Source: a virus
Direction: 5' to 3' (one strand)
DNA length: 64,000 nucleotides
IMG/VR virus record: IMGVR_UViG_3300028392_002058
Location: 1 to 64,000 of that record
Shown here: piece after piece, positions 24,401-32,183 of the stretch
Layout of the letters: each line of letters opens with the position of its first letter
Position numbering within the stretch: position 1 is the stretch's first letter
Notes under the pieces: model-generated
Databases searched by the model: none
What the model saw: the letters and a program-made list of their open reading frames with translations, nothing else
What the model was told of the DNA's origin: nothing
Made by a program: the position numbers and the translations under genes

Positions 24401-25176
24401 ATAGTTGTACCGTCAACTCGAACACCACCAAGTACACTTGTACTTGCTGTTGGCAATGTATAACTGCCACCACCACTGCCCAATAAATGTTGTGTATCTG
24501 TCAGTTGACTTACATCAGTAGGTACAGTTGGCTTACCAGATAAATCACTGTAATTGCCACTGAATAGAGTCGGCTTGTTGGTCAAGTCATTGTAATTGCC
24601 ACTGAAGTTACTACTGCCACCACCACTACCACCACTGACACTAACAACTCCGTTGCCATCAATACTTAAACCAGAGCCTAATTTAATACCACCAAGTGTA
24701 GTTGCACTTGCCATGGGCAATGTGTATGAATTGCCGCCACCGGAAACAGTAACATTGGCCACGCCATTGGCCACACTAACACTTGCACCACTTACAAAAT
24801 TAAGACTTGTAAAATTTCCACGGTTCGCAGTATTTTCATAAATTGTGATGTTGTCAAGTCCGCCAGTGATTGTGGCAACATTGTTTGTTAGATCAACACT
24901 CGGCCCAACAAAATTCAATGTTGTTGCGGTTCCTCGAGCAGTCCCATTTTCTTTTACAATAATGTTTGTTCCACTGCCGCCGCCACCGGTCGCGCCGGCT
25001 AGACTTAGAATAAGTTTACCAGTTTGGTCATCATAGGTAGCTTGTAGGCCGATGTTGATATCGTTGCCTACTTCAATTTGGTCGGCTACAATGTCTTGGA
25101 CGTCTTCTTGTGTAAGACCTGAGCCTCCACCTGATCCACCTTGTAGTTGTCCTCCCGAAGATGCGTTAATCGCCAT
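21454..25176 (-). CDS. Tail fibre with collagen-like Gly-X-Y modules
   Basis: A 1240-residue fibre. From about residue 425 to 770, collagen-like Gly-X-Y runs (GATGAQGIQG type) alternate with about six beta modules of the GxLxxTxxDxSTxxAGxVVGPQG pattern. NDLTNKPT repeats lie near 190-215, and segments with EGSNLYYTNTRFDTRL near 900-1070 are a common fibre motif. The C terminus is a beta-rich domain. Collagen-like repeats form trimeric stalks and vary easily in number. AGGAG precedes the ATG. This is probably the main receptor-contact fibre. Confidence 0.85.
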   Translation of the reverse strand: MAINASSGGQLQGGSGGGSGLTQEDVQDIVADQIEVGNDINIGLQATYDDQTGKLILSLAGATGGGGSGTNIIVKENGTARGTATTLNFVGPSVDLTNNVATITGGLDNITIYENTANRGNFTSLNFVSGASVSVANGVANVTVSGGGNSYTLPMASATTLGGIKLGSGLSIDGNGVVSVSGGSGGGSSNFSGNYNDLTNKPTLFSGNYSDLSGKPTVPTDVSQLTDTQHLLGSGGGSYTLPTASTSVLGGVRVDGTTILINNGVISSVGGGSGGGVTLGDVGTYLNNNGYATQTYVQGQVTNLVNGAPGALNTLNELATALNNDASFATTITNSLAGKVNLSGGTMTGALILSGAPAVDLQAATKKYVDDKFTVNASASVSPSFASAVASQVSLNSLAGVSVSAITAGQILGFNGTEFVPVANSGAKGDTGAVGPAGAAGVAGLSISAATVTLAGRLQLTLTDNSVVDAGNVSGIKSATVNGSGNLILTKQDNSTIDAGSVVGPQGATGAQGIQGITGSTGVQGPAGLSVTSASVNVAGRLLIVRSDSSTVDAGSVVGPQGIQGIKGDTGATGAVGATGATGATGAVGAQGIQGATGATGTAGATGPAGANGVGITTATVNGTGKLIITKTDSTTVDAGSVVGPTGATGATGAQGPQGATGATGLGIYSVVVDGSGNLQVTLTDATTVNAGSTVGPQGPQGAAGPAGRAIANGGVVVDAGGNLQVTLTDGTTINAGKVVGPQGSTGATGATGAQGIQGVIGATGATGATGTSYTVNGKVGSVQVYGLGNTTQGGYDLEVDLSNKANKLTTARNIALTGKVTGLVSFDGSANVSMTTAISGVTTSDVTEGTNQYHTDARSRLAISSISDSNITSLISYDNSTGQIKYRSNTSYITEGSNLYFTNTRADARADVRIGASSINALSDVDTVTAAPTNGQVLTWTGSAWTPATSSGGGSSAISSVNAKTGIVVLNTDDISEGSANLYYTTSRWDTRLATKTTDNLNQGVTNKYFSDSLARNALAAGTGLSYNSASGTFSINATTSNVTEGSNLYYTNTRFDTRLGQSNLAQHADVADTTPTTGQALVWDGGQWAPSTVSSGGGGGGGASSGIFRAAVQVNYDASGNLSSVSVLNGGISAALATAAAATATVTFTFTGSVCLPLGVQVYGYQQAANIYVTRAISSDYTVRTVAGGGTAGSPTAFSSFSSSTHQMTISLTKALSGASASLGQITHCVVQFVLANA

Positions 25177-25197
25177 TTTATTTCTCCTGTTATTCCC

Positions 25198-25563
25198 TTA
25201 TAGGCTGAGAACTACTCGTTCACAAGTGCCTACTTGCGGGACATTTAGTCCCAGATGACTTCTATGTATTCTAGCTCTTAGATATACGAAATTTCCAACA
25301 ATGTTGAAGCTTTCAACCCTGGTTTCTGGCCCGTCAACACTATAAAATGTTGTTCCGTTTGGACCTAGTCCAATTGGAAACCAATCACTTTCTTGTGGTT
25401 TATCACTCAATGATGCTTCTATAATTAAATTTCCTTTGAAATTTTTAATATAGAATGCAACGGTATGCATACCATCAGCATACCCATAATATCCGTCAGC
25501 ACGAACTGCTGGCCCAGTTTGATCCAACTGTGCATTGTCAATGAGCATGTTATGTGTACCCAT
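25198..25563 (-). CDS. Tail-cluster beta-sandwich protein
   Basis: A 121-residue protein starting MGTHNMLIDNAQLDQTG. Alternating strands (HTVAFYIKNFKGNLIIEASL, FNIVGNFVYLRARIHRSH) suggest a jelly-roll fold typical of phage connector or decoration proteins. It lies 2 bases from the upstream small gene's stop and just before the main fibre gene. Function inferred only from location. Confidence 0.6.
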   Translation of the reverse strand: MGTHNMLIDNAQLDQTGPAVRADGYYGYADGMHTVAFYIKNFKGNLIIEASLSDKPQESDWFPIGLGPNGTTFYSVDGPETRVESFNIVGNFVYLRARIHRSHLGLNVPQVGTCERVVLSL

Positions 25564-25565
25564 TG

Positions 25566-25733
25566 TTACTCCTGAATAATTTCAACAATCACATCTTTAC
25601 CAACCAGCTCTTGTGCCACTTGTTCTAAACCTGCAACAATTTCAGCGCCAGCAATCACTGGTGCATCTGCATTGCTGTCCTTGTGTAGCTTGCTTAATTT
25701 GATAACGATGAGTTCTTCTTGTATTTTAGCCAT
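25566..25733 (-). CDS. Small late protein, 55 residues
   Basis: Starts MAKIQEELIVIKLSKLHKDS and ends VGKDVIVEIIQE; a strand-helix-strand pattern. Its GGAGG ribosome site and start follow a late promoter set in a hairpin, the same leader as at 8720. It begins the tail-fibre transcription unit. No family recognised. Confidence 0.65.
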   Translation of the reverse strand: MAKIQEELIVIKLSKLHKDSNADAPVIAGAEIVAGLEQVAQELVGKDVIVEIIQE

Positions 25734-25738
25734 TAAAA

Positions 25739-25765
25739 AGCCTCCAGCTGTATTTAGCGGAGGCT
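25739..25765 (-). promoter_or_regulatory. Hairpin-gated late promoter
   Basis: AGCCTCC (25759-25765 read on minus) pairs with GGAGGCT (25739-25745), which is the ribosome site and is followed by TTTTT. CTAAATA (25751-25757) is in the loop. Its layout and leader match 8721-8754 almost exactly. Confidence 0.8.
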
Positions 25766-25787
25766 CATGATTTAGCTTAGTACTTTT

Positions 25788-26426
25788 CTAGTCTGGTGCC
25801 CTAATTCTTTCAAATCTTGTGATATAATCACCCAGTTGTAGGCGTAGCATTGCGGCATCATCCTGGCTTGTAAGGTATAAATGAAGGGGTTGTCCCCATC
25901 CATATGTCCTTGGCAATACTTCACTGTAAATTAGTTTCTTCAACAGTCCGGCACAAAACCAATTGCTGTTGTCCAATGATAACACCGCAGATCTAAAGTT
26001 ATCTACTGCTTTTAATCTAAAGTTGTCATCGTAATTGATACGGGCTCTAATAGGAAATTTACCGTACCAAGGCCTAGCTCTGACAACATCATAGGTATGT
26101 GTTTTAAGCAAGTCCAATGCTGATTCGCTTTCTGGAGACCAAGTTGCAATGACTCGGTCTTTCCAGGATTCAACTACGTCATTCATTTGTTGTTCGGTAT
26201 CTAGAAAAACACTTAAATTACCTTCACGACGAAGACCGGCTTCGGGAAATCTTGCTTTGCACCACTTGCTGATCATGTTAATATCTTTGGCTCGTTCTTG
26301 TCTTTCTTCGTCGGTCATTCTGAACGAATGATTCATATAGGTAGTTTTACGAGCTGGCGTAATTGCAATAATTACCTTGTAAGGCCAGCGTTTCCAGAAC
26401 AATTTTTGTGTGTAATTTTGTTTCAT
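25788..26426 (-). CDS. Phage protein downstream of clpA, function unknown
   Basis: A 212-residue protein starting MKQNYTQKLFWKRWPYKVII. It is mixed alpha/beta and rich in Arg and Trp, with WPYKVIIAITPA at the N terminus and YITRFERIRAPD at the C terminus. Its ATG overlaps the clpA stop (TAATG), so the two are translationally coupled. I know no family; a ClpA adaptor role is possible only by position. Confidence 0.6.
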   Translation of the reverse strand: MKQNYTQKLFWKRWPYKVIIAITPARKTTYMNHSFRMTDEERQERAKDINMISKWCKARFPEAGLRREGNLSVFLDTEQQMNDVVESWKDRVIATWSPESESALDLLKTHTYDVVRARPWYGKFPIRARINYDDNFRLKAVDNFRSAVLSLDNSNWFCAGLLKKLIYSEVLPRTYGWGQPLHLYLTSQDDAAMLRLQLGDYITRFERIRAPD

Positions 26427-28639
26427 TAACTAATAACTAAACTGTCATCTTTGGCACCAATGTGATGAAGATCCAGTCCTTCCTTGATAATCCGTTTGGC
26501 AATTGGCAAACGAATTTCTTCGTTGATCAATCGCTTCATTGGTCTAGCACCCATTGTTTCACTGTAGCCATGCTCAGCAAGATAATCCAATGCACTATCA
26601 TCATACACAATTGATTGCCCTTGTGTTTCCAACTGCTCACGAATCTGTGTCATAAATTTATCAGCAATCCTACGGATAATATCTCGCTCTAAGCGATTAA
26701 ATTTAACAACTGCATCTAAACGATTACGGAACTCTGGTGCAAAGAATTTCTTCACTGCTTCTTCACTGGCATCGTTGTTTAGGCCGCCACCAAATCCAAT
26801 CACTTGTCGCTCGCTGTCAACAGCACCCAAGTTTGATGTCATAATAACAAAGGCATTACGAGCACTGGCTTGTTTGTTATCAGATCCTGTAACAATACCA
26901 TTGTCCATCAAGCCCAACAAGACTTGGATAACATCTGGGTGTGCTTTTTCAATTTCGTCAAATAGCAATACGCAGTTGGGCACACGCTCAAGTTCGTTGA
27001 TCAATTTACCTGAACCTGCTTTGCCTTCACCATAACCTACATAACCCGGAGGGCTACCAATCAAGCTGGCAATCTTGTGTGGCTCACGATATTCACTCAT
27101 ATCAAATCGCACAAGTTCCATTCCTAGGCCAATTGCCAGCTGTTGTGCAAGTTCAGTTTTACCTGTGCCAGTTGGTCCAACAAACAAGAAGTTGGCCATT
27201 GGCCTGTTTACTTCTTTCAATCCTGACTTGGCAATATAAACCATGTTCATCAGGCGTTCAATTGCATTGTCCTGACCGAATACATTTGTACGCATACGGC
27301 TTTCTAAATCAGCAACTGCAACATTCTTCTGTTCACCCAGCTGTTCAATTGGCACACGAGTAATATCGCTAATTTCCTGTCGAATGTTGTCTTTGGTAGT
27401 TTCAGTACCTTCTGGCGTATTTGTAACACGCAGTCGTGCCATGGCGGCATCAATGATATCAATTGCTTTGTCAGGCAGTTTCTTGTCCAGCATGTATTTC
27501 ATTGACAAATCAATTGCCAAATCAATTGCACCTTCATTGATATCAAGTTTATGGTATTTGGCATACAATGGCGCAACTCGACGCAACATCAGTTTGGTTT
27601 CTTCCACTGAAGGTTCGTTAATGTCAACTTTGGTAAAGCGGCGCAGTAGGGCACGATCTTTCTCAAAGTTCTCACGGAACTCTTCATATGTCGTACTACC
27701 AATACAACGCAGTTTGCCTTTTTCTAAACTGGGCTTGAGCATGTTTGCCACATCCATGCTACCTTGGCCACCTGCACCTGCACCCATGATCATGTGTATT
27801 TCATCAATGAACAAAATGGCATCGTCTCGTTCTTCCAGGGCTTCTAGCACATGTTGCATGCGTTCTTCAAAGTCACCTCGGTAGCGTGTACCTGCCAACA
27901 ACTTGCCAAGGTCTAAACTGTAAATTGTTTTTTTCTTTAATACTTCTGGCACTTCGTTGCGAATTATGGCCACTGCAAGACCTTCTACAATGGCAGTTTT
28001 ACCTACACCAGGCTCACCTACCATGATAGCATTGTTTTTCTTTTTACGAGTAAGTGTCTGTGCCAAACGGAACACTTCTTTCTCTCGACCAATTAAGGGA
28101 TCAATCAGTTGCTTCTCGGCACTCTTGTTCAAGTTGGTGGTGTACTTGGTTAGAATCTTTTCACCGTCACGCTTCTTTGCAACTTTACTTTCTTTGCTTC
28201 TGCCATCTTTAAGGCGCCCAACATATCCAATTAGGGCTTCTTTGTTGATGCCATTCTTGGCTAGGAAGAAGTTGGCATGGCTGTTCTTTTCACTGGTAAT
28301 ACTGATCAACAGATCAATTGGCTCCATATGGCCTCGGCCTGTGAAGATGGCCTGTGTGTATGCACGATTAAAACAACGCTCTAAGGTTGCAGTTTTGCGT
28401 GGCTTGGTAATTCCATCCACACGAATATCTTCTTGGTCTCTTAGCCAAAGATCAATTTCTTCTTTCAATGCAGGAACATCCATTTGCAATTCGCTAAGGA
28501 TATCTCGAACTTCGTCTTCATCCAGCATCACACGAAGAATATGTTCTAATGTAACATACTCATGCTCACGACTCAGTGCTTCTTGAAATGCACGAGCAAT
28601 GACTTCGTTAATGCGACTGTTGTTCTCTTCTTGACTCAT
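26426..28639 (-). CDS. clpA: ClpA-like AAA+ unfoldase
   Basis: A 737-residue Clp ATPase with two Clp-N repeats (residues about 8-145) and two AAA+ modules: Walker A GEPGVGKT (near 210) and GPTGTGKT (near 490), Walker B ILFIDEIHM, sensor and Arg-finger segments present. Near residue 613, RQVIGFGGG matches the IGL/IGF loop that docks ClpA or ClpX onto ClpP. No phage ClpP is seen, so it could redirect host ClpP to chosen proteins. It overlaps the deformylase gene by 4 bases (ATGA). Length is close to bacterial ClpA. Confidence 0.92.
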   Translation of the reverse strand: MSQEENNSRINEVIARAFQEALSREHEYVTLEHILRVMLDEDEVRDILSELQMDVPALKEEIDLWLRDQEDIRVDGITKPRKTATLERCFNRAYTQAIFTGRGHMEPIDLLISITSEKNSHANFFLAKNGINKEALIGYVGRLKDGRSKESKVAKKRDGEKILTKYTTNLNKSAEKQLIDPLIGREKEVFRLAQTLTRKKKNNAIMVGEPGVGKTAIVEGLAVAIIRNEVPEVLKKKTIYSLDLGKLLAGTRYRGDFEERMQHVLEALEERDDAILFIDEIHMIMGAGAGGQGSMDVANMLKPSLEKGKLRCIGSTTYEEFRENFEKDRALLRRFTKVDINEPSVEETKLMLRRVAPLYAKYHKLDINEGAIDLAIDLSMKYMLDKKLPDKAIDIIDAAMARLRVTNTPEGTETTKDNIRQEISDITRVPIEQLGEQKNVAVADLESRMRTNVFGQDNAIERLMNMVYIAKSGLKEVNRPMANFLFVGPTGTGKTELAQQLAIGLGMELVRFDMSEYREPHKIASLIGSPPGYVGYGEGKAGSGKLINELERVPNCVLLFDEIEKAHPDVIQVLLGLMDNGIVTGSDNKQASARNAFVIMTSNLGAVDSERQVIGFGGGLNNDASEEAVKKFFAPEFRNRLDAVVKFNRLERDIIRRIADKFMTQIREQLETQGQSIVYDDSALDYLAEHGYSETMGARPMKRLINEEIRLPIAKRIIKEGLDLHHIGAKDDSLVIS

Positions 28640-29133
28640 AATACCCTTTTTTGTTTACGCAATTCTTTTCGCTGTCTTTCTTTGGCAAGCCGCAAGCTGA
28701 GTGGCTTGGCCTTGCTTACAAATGTCACACCATTTAAATGGTCTAACTCATGTATATAACATCTTGCCAGCAGTCCATCGAACCGTTGTTCCACTGTTTC
28801 CCCATTGAGTGTACGGTATCTAGCATGCACCCACGCTGGTCTCTTTATATTTAACCACAATCCGGGGAAAGATAAACACCCTTCTGGACTCATAACATCT
28901 GGACCATGCTCGACAATTTCAGGATTGATACAAACATAATTTGGGCCCTGCTGTGAGCCCATTACAAACATTCGTACAGCCATGCCAACTTGTGGAGCCG
29001 CTAGTCCGATACCGCCACTGCTCCACATCAGTAAGAACATGTCTTTGCTGAGTGATTCTAAATTTAATTCGTCACTGACTTTTGGCATTAAAACTGCCAA
29101 AATTGGATGGTCATCATTTACTAATTCTATCAT
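28636..29133 (-). CDS. def: Peptide deformylase
   Basis: A 165-residue deformylase with all three motifs: GGIGLAAPQVG (near 41), EGCLSFPG (near 85) and HELDHLNG (near 126), giving the Cys and two His metal ligands and the catalytic Glu. It removes the formyl group from nascent proteins. Phage deformylases are known in cyanophages; here it sits between dnaJ and clpA. The -10 box TAAAAT ends 6 bp before the ATG and there is no ribosome site, so a leaderless mRNA is predicted. Confidence 0.93.
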   Translation of the reverse strand: MIELVNDDHPILAVLMPKVSDELNLESLSKDMFLLMWSSGGIGLAAPQVGMAVRMFVMGSQQGPNYVCINPEIVEHGPDVMSPEGCLSFPGLWLNIKRPAWVHARYRTLNGETVEQRFDGLLARCYIHELDHLNGVTFVSKAKPLSLRLAKERQRKELRKQKRVL

Positions 29134-29139
29134 ATGATT

Positions 29140-29168
29140 ATTTTACTATGTTTTATTAATAAAGTCAA
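29140..29168 (-). promoter_or_regulatory. Sigma70-type promoter predicting a leaderless transcript
   Basis: TTGACT (29163-29168), 17 bp, TAAAAT (29140-29145), then 6 bp to the deformylase ATG. Confidence 0.75.
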
Positions 29169-29964
29169 CGATGGGTCGTTGTTTATCATCTTCGTTTAAC
29201 TTAGGTAGCTCAACCTTTATTTCAATAAAAGCATTGCCTCTTGCATCTGTGCCTCTGGCTCTAAATCCCTTGCCTCGTAAGCGCAATTGCGATCCAGGTT
29301 GTGTACCAGCAGGAACTGTAACTTCAATGGCAGTTCCGTCAATTTCCGTCAAGTTGATAGTAGTGCCAAACATTGCTTGCCAGACTGAAATTTTGATAGT
29401 TCCAATCAAATCAACCCTATCCAATCTCCAAAATGCATGATCATTGATGTTTAGTTTAACATACAAGTCACCGGCAGGCAACCTATCAGATATTCGACCG
29501 CCTTCACCAGTGAAACGAATCTTGACATCTTTTGTACAGCCTGGCGGAAATGTCACTTGTAATTCTCTAAACTCTCCACTTGGCGCTTGAAAGTTGATGA
29601 CCTTGGTAAATCCATGAAAGGCCTCTTCCAGTGTGCATGGCATGCCAACTGTTATATCTGGATTTTTTACAGCGCCTGGTTCAAAATTAAAGTTGAAGCC
29701 TCCAGGACCTCTCCTCATGTTGCTGAACATGTTGCCAAAGTCACGAAAACCTGTGCTGTCTGGATCAAAGTGTTGATCATTGAATCCAAAGGGTGTTGAT
29801 CCACCGCTGTTGATCAAAGTTTCGTAGGCTTCTTTTATTTTTTTAAATTCAGCTTCGTCACCACCGCGATCAGGATGGTGCTTCATTGCCAGTTTGCGAT
29901 AGGACTTTTTAATATCGTCATCGCTGGCACCGGGTTTAAGGCCTAAAATTTGATAGGGATTCAT
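29146..29964 (-). CDS. DnaJ/CbpA-like co-chaperone
   Basis: A 272-residue J protein. The J domain (residues 1-62) has the MKHHPDRGG loop with HPD; it is followed by a Gly/Phe linker with FGFNDQHFDP and the substrate-binding C-terminal domain (GKGFRARGTDARG near 230). The zinc-finger region of DnaJ is missing, as in CbpA. It should feed clients to host DnaK. The gene starts the dnaJ-def-clpA run. The -10 box is 7 bp from the ATG and 4 bp from an in-frame GTG, so the mRNA is probably leaderless. Confidence 0.9.
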   Translation of the reverse strand: MNPYQILGLKPGASDDDIKKSYRKLAMKHHPDRGGDEAEFKKIKEAYETLINSGGSTPFGFNDQHFDPDSTGFRDFGNMFSNMRRGPGGFNFNFEPGAVKNPDITVGMPCTLEEAFHGFTKVINFQAPSGEFRELQVTFPPGCTKDVKIRFTGEGGRISDRLPAGDLYVKLNINDHAFWRLDRVDLIGTIKISVWQAMFGTTINLTEIDGTAIEVTVPAGTQPGSQLRLRGKGFRARGTDARGNAFIEIKVELPKLNEDDKQRPIVDFINKT

Positions 29965-29971
29965 CACTTAC

Positions 29972-30000
29972 AGTTTAACACCTTTTTGGGTCGCTGTCAA
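29972..30000 (-). promoter_or_regulatory. Sigma70-type promoter for the chaperone run
   Basis: TTGACA (29995-30000), 17 bp, TAAACT (29972-29977), then 7 bp to the dnaJ ATG. Confidence 0.75.
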
Positions 30001-30004
30001 GTGT

Positions 30005-30292
30005 TTATTTAATGCTGTCGAAGATCTTCTTTTGAGTATTGTGCCACTCAATCCAATTTTCGACTTTGAGTTGGCATTGATAGAATAGACTGTAGTTGTC
30101 TGCAACAACTGCCAGTGCTGAACTCAGTTTGGTTGTACCTGGTTCAATTAATTTTAAATCTGGACATGCTTCCATTAGTTCTGCTGGAGCATTTGGAAAC
30201 TTTGCAACCACTGGTGTAGTAGTTGAACAACCGGAGATTACTATTAAAAATAACAAAATGAGAAGCATGGCTAATATTGACGGCAATCTCAT
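30005..30292 (-). CDS. Outer-membrane spanin-like lipoprotein (Rz1-like)
   Basis: A 95-residue lipoprotein: signal MRLPSILAMLLILLFLIV then lipobox ISGC, followed by a Pro-containing linker and two helices ending YQCQLKVENWIEWHNTQKK. Its ATG overlaps the end of the inner-membrane partner gene by 4 bases. The two-gene arrangement is that of an Rz/Rz1 pair, which fuses inner and outer membranes at lysis. Assignment is by architecture. Confidence 0.65.
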   Translation of the reverse strand: MRLPSILAMLLILLFLIVISGCSTTTPVVAKFPNAPAELMEACPDLKLIEPGTTKLSSALAVVADNYSLFYQCQLKVENWIEWHNTQKKIFDSIK

Positions 30293-30765
30293 TTCTTAAC
30301 CCCTGTGGCTTTGATTGGATTGGTGGCCGCGTCATTGAACAATTGCACAGCATCCGGTGATAATTTGCACTCTGCATCGATTATTTTTTCCTTCACTACA
30401 ATACGCTCTTTGACGGTGACTGCATACTCAGTGATTACCTTCTGCTTCTTCTTGCGTTCAGCCACCAACAGCACATTGGCATCCACCGACTTCTTTTCAG
30501 CTTCTGCTACTTTGGCTTCTGTTTCTTCAACCCGTTTACGCCAAGTCATTTCAGTGTCATATGCGCCATAGAAATATACGCCGGCTACCATGAGCACAAC
30601 TGATAGTACACTTATGGCACCCTTGTAAGGTGCCAGTTGATAAATGAGGGGAGGTGGAATAAACCTAAAGAAAAAGGTGAGAGCATAAAGGCCAGCACCA
30701 GCAAACAATATCACCAATATTGAAAAATGTAAAAACGAATCAGGTATAAAACTTAGTATCCACAT
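30289..30765 (-). CDS. Inner-membrane spanin-like protein (Rz-like)
   Basis: A 158-residue protein with two membrane helices (FSILVILFAGAGLYALTFFF; ISVLSVVLMVAGVYFYGAYD) followed by a long coiled coil (about residues 68-120, MTWRKRVEETEAKVAEAEKK). The coiled-coil periplasmic part fits an inner-membrane spanin, although two helices rather than one is atypical. It overlaps the lipoprotein gene. No holin or lysozyme is seen nearby. Confidence 0.6.
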   Translation of the reverse strand: MWILSFIPDSFLHFSILVILFAGAGLYALTFFFRFIPPPLIYQLAPYKGAISVLSVVLMVAGVYFYGAYDTEMTWRKRVEETEAKVAEAEKKSVDANVLLVAERKKKQKVITEYAVTVKERIVVKEKIIDAECKLSPDAVQLFNDAATNPIKATGVKK

Positions 30766-30773
30766 ATAATTGT

Positions 30774-30995
30774 TTATCCCTTGTGCCTGTATACGATCCT
30801 TCCTTTTGTTGTGTCGTACACACTTACTTCTACATCAACTTTATCACCAATAATTATGGTGATTCTATTCACACGCAGTCGACCTGCCAAGTGACCCATT
30901 AACATTTGCCCAGAATCAAGGGTTATTCTAAACATTGCATTTGGTAGAGTCTCGGTAACAACACCGGCTACTGTAAAACTATCTTCTCGGGCCAC
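30774..30995 (-). CDS. infA: Translation initiation factor IF-1 homolog
   Basis: A 73-residue S1-type OB-fold protein, the length of bacterial IF-1. MAREDSFTVAG, VTETLPNAMFRITLDSGQ, IIGDKVDVEVSVYD and KGRIVYRHKG align along the whole of IF-1. IF-1 binds the 30S A site and tunes start-codon choice with IF-2 and IF-3. It lies 3 bases after one T4-type gene and 8 bases before the spanin gene, so it is phage-borne, not host DNA. In this genome many genes look leaderless, which makes an own IF-1 notable. Confidence 0.88.
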   Translation of the reverse strand: MAREDSFTVAGVVTETLPNAMFRITLDSGQMLMGHLAGRLRVNRITIIIGDKVDVEVSVYDTTKGRIVYRHKG

Positions 30996-30998
30996 TGA

Positions 30999-31481
30999 TT
31001 AATAATTTGTTAAATTTTTCATTCGCAAATAATATGCACGGCTCTCTGGCGGTAGTGCATACATCTTTGGATCTTGTACGATTTCTTGGTTTAAATTTCC
31101 AATATCAAGATCTTTTCTAAGTCCGTCCATACCCACAAACTTCCATTCTAGCTTACCTGTTGCATGCTCGACATCTTTGATAATTTCAATAATCTTTTCG
31201 TTTATGCCTGGCATTCTTTTTATTTCAATATAAACATGAAACTTGCCATCTTTATCACTTGCATCACTGACTTCTACATCTTCAATCTTTTGCGAACTCC
31301 ACTCCAAGTATGCACCTAAATCTCCAGCGGCGTCTTTGGTATTGGCCTTGAGTGCAACTACAACAGTATCTGCATCATCACCAATTTTGGGCTTGTAACG
31401 ATCAATCTCAATGAGACTGTCGATTGTGTCTCTTAGGTCGCCTGAGCGAAGACTTTCTTTAAGCTTGTACTTTTTGATCAT
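30999..31481 (-). CDS. Conserved T4-like phage protein, function unknown
   Basis: A 160-residue protein starting MIKKYKLKESLRSGDLRDTI. The N-terminal DTIDSLIEIDRYKPKIG and the central FHVYIEIKR strand match, as I recall, a protein conserved in T4-like cyanophages. Mixed alpha/beta; no catalytic motif. It overlaps the preceding gene by 23 bases. Confidence 0.65.
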   Translation of the reverse strand: MIKKYKLKESLRSGDLRDTIDSLIEIDRYKPKIGDDADTVVVALKANTKDAAGDLGAYLEWSSQKIEDVEVSDASDKDGKFHVYIEIKRMPGINEKIIEIIKDVEHATGKLEWKFVGMDGLRKDLDIGNLNQEIVQDPKMYALPPESRAYYLRMKNLTNY

Positions 31482-32013
31482 CTTGGCCTTCTACCTCTGA
31501 ACTATCTGCATCATCTTGCTGTAGACCCTGCTCACCATCTAACTCTTCATCATATGCGGCTTCTACACTCTCATAGTCCACATCATCCATGTCTTTGATG
31601 TCTTCGCTTACATCAAGCAATTGCTTTGGAATACGCAAGGTGACCAACCAGACTGTTTTTTCCACTGGTCTAGGAATTCGTTGTCCATCTTCTGTTGTGA
31701 TAACATCTTCAGGATTTTTAACTTTGACAAAAGTTTTAAATTTGCTCTTGCCAAAAGATACTTTGCAACCATTTTTAATCAGGCGCATGGCGGCATCGGG
31801 GTTTGGCATCATCTTTGCAGGGTACATCAGTGTTAGTTCCACCCAATGGCGTTCTACAAAAGGCCCGTCAACAATTTCACCGTTGATCCAATTTTCATAG
31901 GCATATACATCCATGCGATCCAATACACGATCTACTTCGACTAGTGTATCGATGACATTGGGGCTGTTGTGGATATTACCCAGGTTTTTATAAATTGCGT
32001 CTTGTGTTTGCAT
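31459..32013 (-). CDS. Conserved T4-like phage protein, function unknown
   Basis: A 184-residue protein. YKNLGNIHNSPNVIDTLVEV (near residues 8-27), MDVYAYENWINGEIVDGP and the Trp-rich WVELTLMYPAKMMPNP segment are the signature of a T4-like marine phage core protein of unknown function, often in the structural region. The C terminus is highly acidic (DDADSSEVEGQDDQ). A late box CTAAATA lies 7 bp upstream of the ATG. Confidence 0.7.
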   Translation of the reverse strand: MQTQDAIYKNLGNIHNSPNVIDTLVEVDRVLDRMDVYAYENWINGEIVDGPFVERHWVELTLMYPAKMMPNPDAAMRLIKNGCKVSFGKSKFKTFVKVKNPEDVITTEDGQRIPRPVEKTVWLVTLRIPKQLLDVSEDIKDMDDVDYESVEAAYDEELDGEQGLQQDDADSSEVEGQDDQKVQA

Positions 32014-32020
32014 AGATAGA

Positions 32021-32027
32021 TATTTAG
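32021..32027 (-). promoter_or_regulatory. Late promoter box
   Basis: CTAAATA with 7 bp to the ATG at 32013. The rest of 32028-32183 holds no gene; it has a TCAGCC/GGCTGA hairpin near 32093-32115 and repeated CAGCC words, possibly a phoH regulatory region. Confidence 0.5.
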
Positions 32028-32183
32028 TCTATTATTGCCATTACCCTACCCAACTTGCCGATCATCATTAAATAACTTTGGTTCAGCGATGAATCAGCCT
32101 GACTAACCCGGGCTGAAAACTAAATTTTCACAAAAATCAATGAAATCAGCCCGACAATACAACATATATTGTAAAGGAGCAAG

